From: an archaeon UBA583
GTDB lineage: Archaea; Nanobdellota; Nanobdellia; Woesearchaeales; UBA583
Assembly (NCBI GenBank): GCA_002506365.1
Contig: DAXK01000022.1
Span: 1 to 38,782 of the forward strand
Length of the DNA: 38,782 nucleotides
Direction of reading: 5' to 3'
Positions 33,501-38,782 of this stretch are shown piece by piece. The notes beneath the pieces are model-generated. The model was not told where the DNA came from. It was given only the letters and a program-made list of their open reading frames with translations, and did no database searches. Numbering within the stretch: the first letter of the stretch is position 1; every line of letters starts with the position of its first letter. Made by a program: the position numbers and the translations under genes.

Positions 33501-36346
33501 TATTCATCATCTGATGAAAATCCAATTTGTCCAAAAATAACTTTTTTAATTTCTGAATGAACTGAATTTCCTAATAACTCATCATGAACTGCTGAATCAT
33601 AATCAACAATTGAAAAACTTGAAAGACTTGAATCTAAATTAACATAATTCTCCAATCCACAACTAGTTAATCTAGAATCTGAAGAAGTTAAAATAACATC
33701 AGCTGTTTGATTTAAAAAACCAACAAAATTTTCCTTATATTTAAAACTTTCAGGAGTTACTAAAACTAATTGAGTATGAATATCAATTGTAAAAAAAATA
33801 TTTAAATTTGAACTTTGATTAAAAATATCTGAACATTCTAAAGATAATAAATACCCATCCCCATTAGAACTTGAATTAAAAATTGGTAAATCAAAATCAT
33901 ATAAAACTTCATTAGAAGAAGGAAATGTGAAATTTCCAAAATGAGTATAATGTGTTGAATCAGCCCCATCAATACCTTCTAAATTATATTTACAAGATTC
34001 AACTTTAGTTTTATCTGAAAATCTAAAATCAAAAAATGAATCTAAATTAACTAATGTTGTTGTTAAAAAAATAGTATCACCAGACCCACTAAAACTAGGA
34101 GACATCAATTCAATTTTTGGCCCAGAATTATCAATATTTAAATCAAAATCCCAAATTTTTCCAACATTACCAGACTGATCAGTTACTTTAATTTTTAAAT
34201 TATTAGTTGAACTATCAATTAAACTATCTCCCAAATTATCTACTAAATAATCATCAATTTTAATTGGAATAATATTATGTTGATTTGATGATATTTTTTC
34301 AATAAATGTATCTGCATTATTTAACATATACTCAATATATAAAACACTATCAAACTCAAAATTATCACAACTAGATAAAATTGAATCTGAAGCTAAAAGT
34401 TCTAAATATACATCCCCTATAATTTCACCATCATCATTTAAACCAATAAAAACAGACTCCAAATCATCATTTCTCCCAGTTAATGAAACATAAACATTAG
34501 GAGGTAAAATATCACATGAAATTTCAAAATCTGAAACTTGAACACCATCTGCTAAAGCACTTGATGACGGATTACTCCTTAAATAAAAAGCATCTATACC
34601 ATATTGAAAATCTTGATGAGGTGTTCCTTCAACTTTTGGATAATTTTCAATAATATCAAATTGATTATCCCCATTTGAATCTTTAAAACATCCAACCCCT
34701 GATTTCCATTTACATAAATTTCCAGAAGATTCTAAATGATAAAGTCCATATTCACTATTTACAAAATTACTACTATTTTCACACATAGTTTTTGAAGTAT
34801 ATAATTCACAAAATAACTCCGAATTATATAAAGATTGAGACTCCCAAGCTAAATCACTTAAATATAAATTTTTCACATTCCCTAAATATTTTGACAAATC
34901 AATATCAGAACCATAAGGTAATTTTGGTGAACTTACCATATATGAACAATCACCAAGTAAATCTGATTTCTTTTGACTACACAAATTAAACCCACCATCA
35001 GTAAAACATAAATTACAATTTGACGCAGATTTAGGTCTAATATCAACAGGAGTAAATAATTTTGAACTATCAATAATTGGACTCTTTGAATCAAATACTT
35101 TTAATCCAACAGCATCAATATGAATTTCACCATCCCCCTCATAACTAAATTCAACTTTAATATCACTTGAAGTTGGTTTAAATATAACATCATCATAAGT
35201 TGTATAAACACCATAAGTTTTAGAATTTAAACTTGTCATAGGAAGAGATAATTGCTCAACCCCACCAATTAAAACTTTTAAATTCCCAGTAGAATCATTC
35301 CTCGCATTTCTAAAATTAAAAGTTAACATATAAAAATAATTATCAGTTAAATCTCTCACAGTTTGAGACAATTTAGTATTAGAATTTAATTTAGCATAAA
35401 AATCTCCAAAATAAGCAAGTGATTTATCAGTCCCAAGTTGAGCATTCCCCGACCATTTTGATAATGAACCAAATTCAAAACTAGGATTTTTAATTACATT
35501 TTTAGAATAATAATAATTCTTTTCATTAAAATATTTTTCATTTGAGATTTCCTTAGAAACACACATCCCATCAACTTTTAAATTTTCAACATATTGATCA
35601 GCAGAAACCCACCTACAATTTCCAGTCAAACTATCAACTTTATCCCCATTACACAAAGACTCTGATTTTAAATCTGAACAAACTTTTAAAGCTCTATCCA
35701 CAATACAAGATTCTTTTTCAATATCTAAAATTCCAAGTTCAGATGCTTTTTGAAAATAAGAATTAAAATTCCCCCCCAAATAAGGGTTAAAAACACATTT
35801 ATTCTCACCAGCTAAATCAACAGATTCACAAGAATTTTGATTAACATATAATCCTAAAAATCCTCCTCCATCCCTACACTGTTCAGTTAAATAATTAATT
35901 AACTCATCATCATATTCATCATTAGTATCATCAATATCATCTCCATTATCACTTCCATCATCACTACCACCAGTCCCATCATCATCACCTACACCAGGAT
36001 CAGTAGAACCTGAGATACAAGTAGTTTGATCATAAGTTACAAAATTAGAACATGAACTCGCAAACTTATTTTTAATATTTTGATTATCAAAAATAATATT
36101 TCCAGAAACTTGACAAAAAGTCCCTGAAGCTGTTTCACAAGATAACTTTTTTGTTCCAAGTTCATTACAAGCTATAAGAGAAGTAACATCTGATAAAAGA
36201 ATTGTATCTTCTCCAACACATCCACCTTTAGATTTTGGTATAACATCCGACCCAGTATAACAACAATCAAAATTAGCTGAAAAACCAAAATTAATCCCTG
36301 AAATAAACATACCGAAAACAATAAACACACTAAATAAATATTTCAT
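30590..36346 (-). CDS. Giant secreted surface protein, 1918 aa
   Basis: Residues 1-23 (KYLFSVFIVFGMFISGINFGF) form a signal peptide. A Cys-rich N-terminal part (25-110) is followed by an Asp/Gly-rich linker (116-148, possibly calcium-binding) and a second Cys-rich part (150-275). A carbohydrate-binding-like module, starting KNPSFEFGSLSKWSG (286-300) and ending IHIDAVGLKVF, follows. The rest is a chain of Ig- or cadherin-like beta domains, several beginning with a D-x-x-x-P hinge (YYYDTQSPVLL, YYYDVSKPSFN, IYDNTPLI, FIDKTLPVGN). There is no C-terminal membrane helix, so anchoring is unclear. It has its own promoter and lies apart from the pilus block. A role in adhesion or as cell-surface layer is inferred. 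Confidence 0.85.
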   Translation of the reverse strand: MKYLFSVFIVFGMFISGINFGFSANFDCCYTGSDVIPKSKGGCVGEDTILLSDVTSLIACNELGTKKLSCETASGTFCQVSGNIIFDNQNIKNKFASSCSNFVTYDQTTCISGSTDPGVGDDDGTGGSDDGSDNGDDIDDTNDEYDDELINYLTEQCRDGGGFLGLYVNQNSCESVDLAGENKCVFNPYLGGNFNSYFQKASELGILDIEKESCIVDRALKVCSDLKSESLCNGDKVDSLTGNCRWVSADQYVENLKVDGMCVSKEISNEKYFNEKNYYYSKNVIKNPSFEFGSLSKWSGNAQLGTDKSLAYFGDFYAKLNSNTKLSQTVRDLTDNYFYMLTFNFRNARNDSTGNLKVLIGGVEQLSLPMTSLNSKTYGVYTTYDDVIFKPTSSDIKVEFSYEGDGEIHIDAVGLKVFDSKSPIIDSSKLFTPVDIRPKSASNCNLCFTDGGFNLCSQKKSDLLGDCSYMVSSPKLPYGSDIDLSKYLGNVKNLYLSDLAWESQSLYNSELFCELYTSKTMCENSSNFVNSEYGLYHLESSGNLCKWKSGVGCFKDSNGDNQFDIIENYPKVEGTPHQDFQYGIDAFYLRSNPSSSALADGVQVSDFEISCDILPPNVYVSLTGRNDDLESVFIGLNDDGEIIGDVYLELLASDSILSSCDNFEFDSVLYIEYMLNNADTFIEKISSNQHNIIPIKIDDYLVDNLGDSLIDSSTNNLKIKVTDQSGNVGKIWDFDLNIDNSGPKIELMSPSFSGSGDTIFLTTTLVNLDSFFDFRFSDKTKVESCKYNLEGIDGADSTHYTHFGNFTFPSSNEVLYDFDLPIFNSSSNGDGYLLSLECSDIFNQSSNLNIFFTIDIHTQLVLVTPESFKYKENFVGFLNQTADVILTSSDSRLTSCGLENYVNLDSSLSSFSIVDYDSAVHDELLGNSVHSEIKKVIFGQIGFSSDDEYLGNYYCEDNLGNKFTEEHTYYYDTQSPVLLDYNILKDESEMFVDGSGKIYIRSNGQNSYNLDVNLSVDGTGSWIVEDGSLSLIVGDGSTRTTFPIDNVNFFDSVLQNHTFDSTMFMRANIDSSLIVGKDVSGQTGLKELNFEVGLIDKAGNRGVGELSYYYDVSKPSFNFSGDLIDIDNTDDLIFTKEMNPNVEVLFSAPEYRQFECSVELTRGNQKTPISSYSSGSSFNFRMSDLDVKEWFKNYGEVSIKFSCVDIFGESLVRQFNLIYDNTPLILNSISLNGGNEIFSRIATNYQPLVDGIDFEFNNTDEIGGYYCSYKFVELDNMYNCFDNFTKLNKFNRLSYTSSPASNILSGLDLSVEDSNLNYFCSRSSVFGSYESLNFNSDSDLKTKFGLEVNCMDGSGFEVSKSIEINYTYLSGGLISFDYEYLGLDSVKFIVRSIVEYSEIKVAFDSEGVNSLVSMSGARSEDGVFVYESLGYLVDDLIEGEFNLFAVAFDYGFSDGFIEKNFFIDKTLPVGNLTIVDLNNQGNVFDDIFKFDLSMYDEVSGLSKVELFVNNNLVAKFNGSDYEIMTYDNYSIILSDFSIPSFTDSGKNFTSSIIFGVANLNEQYDIKLVGTDGVGRQLVVEDSVTYVEGIYFDILDSENSAVYDKGFGWITKESAPILKFETSKVVTCRLKSSKGGFIFSDGPKTEFEFDLSTIENFDLVELGDEVDFKIDCSTDSSTYSFTKSLLLNDKLLDYVLVPEFGFLVNEDPYVFGATIYSVGPFSKISCSYDLGGKLVSGIELDGGKADIVINFTDFPTGKVNFNLNCIDAIGNFGPVKNYVFDVVVDGPLFVDVDSLVLASSNFESKLDELDNLYIHSLSNNVLKFNLNKKNVEICEFGIDPVGGILSRPINFFRSLFGIERYDMISSSPYAYIATGLEFKEGVSELEILCVDSDGSRFSETYNVNYVDNNLDLSTQRVEN

Positions 36347-36365
36347 ACCAATACATTAAAATAAC

Positions 36366-36377
36366 TCTATATAAAGG
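36366..36377 (-). promoter_or_regulatory. Promoter of the giant surface protein
   Basis: On the - strand AACCTTTATATAG holds a TATA box (TTTATATA) centred about 26 nt before the ATG at 36346, as in leaderless archaeal genes. It shows that this large gene is expressed as a unit of its own. Confidence 0.55.
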
Positions 36378-36527
36378 TTATATAATACTTGTAAGTAAAA
36401 AATAAACTAAAACAAGAACTTAAATATTAATTATAATCCATAAAGTCCCACACATTAATTATAAAATATAAAAAATACCAATTAAAAATAATTTAAATAT
36501 TGATTAAAAATTAAAATAAAATAAATA

Positions 36528-36563
36528 AATAATAATAACTAAAAAAAAATAATAATAATAACT
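36528..36563 (-). terminator. T-tracts and 13-bp direct repeat after the 53-aa gene
   Basis: AATAATAATAACT occurs at 36528-36540 and 36551-36563, separated by a run of nine A (36541-36549). On the - strand these are T-rich tracts, about 80-115 nt after the stop of the 53-aa gene, which should stop archaeal transcription. The rest of the 36347-36642 spacer is plain A/T sequence in which I see no gene apart from the promoter of the giant protein. Confidence 0.4.
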
Positions 36564-36642
36564 AAAAATAATAAAATTTGATATATTAAATATAGAACTC
36601 AAATAAGTAAATAAATTATAAAAATATTTTGGTTAAAATAAA

Positions 36643-36804
36643 TTAGTTAGATGATGTATCTGCATCATCTCCTTCCGCTGAACCCATAATTCTATGATAA
36701 ATTTCTTGGTTCTTCTTTGCTTGAGGGTTACTTAGCTTTTCATGCAAATCCTTAAGTTTCTTTTTTCTAGCAAAATAGTCTTTTTCTACATCAGGGTCTC
36801 CCAT
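36643..36804 (-). CDS. Unknown 53-aa charged protein
   Basis: This small, highly charged protein begins MGDPDVEKDYFARKKKLKDL, is helical in its first 40 residues and ends in an acidic, disordered tail (SAEGDDADTSSN). No cysteines, no membrane helix. I do not recognise a family. The ATG at 36804 is preferred over an upstream in-frame start at 36825 that would add seven unrelated residues. Base composition is less A/T-rich than the spacer around it, which supports a real gene. A possible TATA box, GGTTTATAAAG (36896-36904), would give a leader of about 70 nt. Confidence 0.6.
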   Translation of the reverse strand: MGDPDVEKDYFARKKKLKDLHEKLSNPQAKKNQEIYHRIMGSAEGDDADTSSN

Positions 36805-36895
36805 TTTTATATTATTGTAAATCAAGTAAATACCGGTCTAAATCTATCAAAAAAGGTATAATCAACTTGTTATAACTAATAGTAATAAAAATTAC

Positions 36896-36904
36896 TTTAT
36901 AAAC
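36896..36904 (-). promoter_or_regulatory. Promoter upstream of the 53-aa gene
   Basis: On the - strand AAAAGGTTTATAAAG is a good archaeal BRE/TATA sequence. A start about 25 nt downstream would leave a 5' leader of some 65-70 nt before the ATG at 36804. That is unusually long for this window, where most leaders are absent. Confidence 0.45.
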
Positions 36905-37054
36905 CTTTTCAAAATTACCACGACAAGTGACAAAATAAGTCAAAAAGCACCCCACAACACCAAATAATAACATTTTAGAAGTAATTAAGAGAAAAAACTA
37001 AAACAAATTTCTCCTAAAATAAGAAAAAATAAGAAAAAAAATGGTGAATTCTAA

Positions 37055-37594
37055 TCATTCCCCCAATTTTTTCCTAATATCTCTACTCGATTTCAAATCA
37101 TATAAAACTAATAGTGCGATAAATACTGCTACTGCAATTAAAATGATAAAATATAATTGCAATTTATCATTTTCTAAACTCACAACATGAAAACTCGTAG
37201 ATATATCTTGATCCAAATCTCCATAGTCCAAAACCTTAACCTCCAAAGAATAAACTCCATTAGAAACTGATTTTGGAATAGAAATTGAATCAATAAATGA
37301 TGCCTGAGTTTCAACAGCTTTTAAAACTTTAGCCTGTGCAACCAACTCATTATCGGGTCCAAAGATTTTATATTCAAATCGTAAATCAACTCTACCCAGA
37401 TTTTCAGGATATTTAATATCCATTTCAAAATAAAATTTTTCTCCCGCAACAACCTCAGAATACTTATCAGGGACATTCGCAGACAAACTTAAAGAATTCC
37501 CATAAGTTATCAAACCAATCAAAGTTAAAAATACAATTATTAAAAAAATTAAAACTCTCAAACTCAAAAACCTAAAAGTATCTAAATTGTTCAT
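37055..37594 (-). CDS. Two-helix membrane protein with external Ig-like domain
   Basis: This 179-aa protein has a membrane helix near the N-terminus (about 12-32, VLIFLIIVFLTLIGLITYG), a beta-sandwich of about 110 residues outside (SANVPDKYSEVVAGEKFYFE through GVYSLEVKVLDYG), and a second helix (about 147-167, YFIILIAVAVFIALLVLYDL) with a basic cytoplasmic tail. I recognise no specific family; the fold looks like small archaeal surface Ig-like domains. It is the last of four genes with ATGA overlaps, so it probably works in one complex with the three polytopic proteins. Confidence 0.7.
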   Translation of the reverse strand: MNNLDTFRFLSLRVLIFLIIVFLTLIGLITYGNSLSLSANVPDKYSEVVAGEKFYFEMDIKYPENLGRVDLRFEYKIFGPDNELVAQAKVLKAVETQASFIDSISIPKSVSNGVYSLEVKVLDYGDLDQDISTSFHVVSLENDKLQLYFIILIAVAVFIALLVLYDLKSSRDIRKKLGE

Positions 37595-38076
37595 TTACTA
37601 TACCCTCCAGAAATTTCCAAAAATTTAATTAATAAACTAGTAAAATTATGATAAAAAAAACAAATAAAACTAAAAAATATAAATCCATACCCAAACAACA
37701 AATTACTTGAAAAATTATCTAATAAATAAAACCCAATTATAATAAAAAATAAAATATACAATATTCCAACATACAAAACCCAAATAGAACAATATTTTTC
37801 ATAAACAAAATAATTAAAAAATTTATAATAAAAAAAACATAAAATCATCAAATACAAATAACTTAAAATAGAAATCTCAATCAAATTAAAAGAAATAGTA
37901 ATTAAACCTAAAACAGAATAAATTAAAAATCCAAATAATAAAACAAATAAACTAAAAAATTCTTTTTTTAAATTTTTCAGATAAAAACCATTTAAAACTA
38001 AAATTCCCATAAAAACTAAACATAAAACTGAAAATAAAAAAAATAATGAAAAAATAATTAAAAAAGATAAATTCAT
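37591..38076 (-). CDS. Unknown polytopic membrane protein, 161 aa
   Basis: Almost the whole protein is hydrophobic, with about five membrane helices and very few charged residues (ISILSYLYLMILCFFYYKFF, then YVGILYILFFIIIGFYLL). I recognise no family. Aromatic residues (Phe, Tyr) are unusually common. Start and stop overlap the neighbours by 4 nt (ATGA), which implies coupled translation and equal amounts. Confidence 0.6.
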   Translation of the reverse strand: MNLSFLIIFSLFFLFSVLCLVFMGILVLNGFYLKNLKKEFFSLFVLLFGFLIYSVLGLITISFNLIEISILSYLYLMILCFFYYKFFNYFVYEKYCSIWVLYVGILYILFFIIIGFYLLDNFSSNLLFGYGFIFFSFICFFYHNFTSLLIKFLEISGGYSK

Positions 38077-38330
38077 TTTTTTAACCCTCTAAAATTATTA
38101 TAAAAAATAAATCCTAAAATAATAATTACTAATACAACGGAAATCAAATCTAAATAAAATGGAAACTCCAAAGAGAAAAAAGCAAAACTCATCCTAAAAA
38201 TAAATAATAATCCAACTAATAAAAATAATATAAATTTTGAAATATTTTTAAATTTAATAACATTATTTGTAACCTCCCAAAATAATAAAATTGATGCAAA
38301 CAAATAAATAAATAAAATTAAAAAATTCAT
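38073..38330 (-). CDS. Unknown small membrane protein, 85 aa
   Basis: 85 residues with about three hydrophobic helices (FLILFIYLFASILLFW, FILFLLVGLLFIFRMSFAFF, LISVVLVIIILGFIFY) and a short basic tail, NNFRGLKK. No known family. Overlaps both neighbours by 4 nt. Confidence 0.55.
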   Translation of the reverse strand: MNFLILFIYLFASILLFWEVTNNVIKFKNISKFILFLLVGLLFIFRMSFAFFSLEFPFYLDLISVVLVIIILGFIFYNNFRGLKK

Positions 38331-38782
38331 TTTTCTAAAACCCCCACATAAGTAAAAAATAATGAAAAAAAACCTAATATCTCAAATAAAAACACAAAAT
38401 TAGAAATAAAAAATATCTCACCTAAAACTAAAAAATTAAAATAAATAAATAAATCTAAAAGACCACTTAAACAAAAAAATGTAAATCCCAAAAATAAAAA
38501 AGACTTCACAACCAAATTCATCTTAAAAGAAAAAATTAAAACAAACAAAGATAAAAATAAATAAACAAACGAAGTAATTACAAATAAATTTGGTAATTGA
38601 GAATAATTTAAATAAAAATAAATAGCATAACATATCCAAATCAAAACAAAAGTAATTGTAGAATATAAATATAAACTATTAAACGAATAAGACTTAAAAT
38701 TATCAAATACACTAATTAATTTAAAATTATAATAAAAATACAAAATCTCCATCGCAATAAATAAAAATAAACCAGAAAATAA
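38327..38782 (-). CDS. Unknown polytopic membrane protein, 5' end outside the window
   Basis: The frame stays open past the ATG at 38752 to the window edge, adding LFSGLFLFIA just before it. This continues a membrane helix, so the ATG is probably internal and the gene is partial here. The visible 151 residues have four or more hydrophobic segments (STITFVLIWICYAIYFYL, LFVITSFVYLFLSLFVLIF, FIYFNFLVLGEIFFISNF and others). It overlaps the next gene by 4 nt. No family recognised; the upstream start must be read from the neighbouring sequence. Confidence 0.55.
   Translation of the reverse strand, partial: LFSGLFLFIAMEILYFYYNFKLISVFDNFKSYSFNSLYLYSTITFVLIWICYAIYFYLNYSQLPNLFVITSFVYLFLSLFVLIFSFKMNLVVKSFLFLGFTFFCLSGLLDLFIYFNFLVLGEIFFISNFVFLFEILGFFSLFFTYVGVLEK

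Overview
The window comes from a very AT-rich archaeal genome, most likely a DPANN lineage of the Pacearchaeota/Woesearchaeota/Nanoarchaeota type; this placement is inferred, no rRNA is present. The evidence is the split RNA polymerase genes (rpoB''/rpoB' and rpoA'/rpoA''), archaeal ribosomal proteins (eL30, eL39, eS24, eS1), a proteasome beta subunit, an archaellum-type secretion operon, a tRNA-Tyr intron with a bulge-helix-bulge motif, and many genes with a TATA-like box about 25 nt before the ATG (leaderless transcripts).

Layout: 92-1048 is a PfkB-family sugar kinase (-). 1243-3583 holds two + strand genes: a 618-aa protein with two GGDEF/Cas10-palm-like regions, and a 150-aa unknown. 3617-13147 is one - strand archaellum/type IV pilus-like block, in transcription order ArlC/D/E-like fusion, archaellin/ArlG-like pilin, membrane-anchored LamG protein, 782-aa secreted protein, ArlH, ArlI, ArlJ. 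13329-15311 (+) carries a coiled-coil protein and a Yip1-like membrane protein. A divergent cytidylate kinase and a small OB-fold lipoprotein follow.

16421-18993 (-) is a translation/proteolysis cluster (eL30, uS12, uS7, PsmB, eS24, eL39; eL39 is only 56 aa). 19094-19168 looks like a small structured RNA gene, and 19223-20420 holds two paralogous unknown proteins. A tRNA-Asp lies at 20537-20611. 20722-27980 (-) is rpoH-rpoB''-rpoB'-rpoA'-rpoA''. 28118-28508 is a tRNA-Tyr(intron)/Asp/Lys operon, and its tRNA-Asp is identical to the other copy. 28618-30396 (-) is uS15-eS1-RpoL plus a possible SecB-fold protein. 30590-36346 is a 1918-aa secreted surface protein with its own promoter. The right end has a 53-aa gene and an overlapping operon of four membrane proteins that runs off the window.

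The most unusual points are: (i) the LamG domain next to the pilin stops before its last conserved segment, and that segment is found, in a compatible reading phase, at the C-terminus of the next gene, as if a 2.1-kb ORF had split one LamG gene; (ii) a tandem GGDEF-like protein in a reduced archaeal genome; (iii) a candidate stable RNA whose promoter resembles that of a tRNA gene. Together the pilus operon, the LamG proteins and the giant surface protein suggest a surface/attachment apparatus, which would fit a host-associated life; that is inference.
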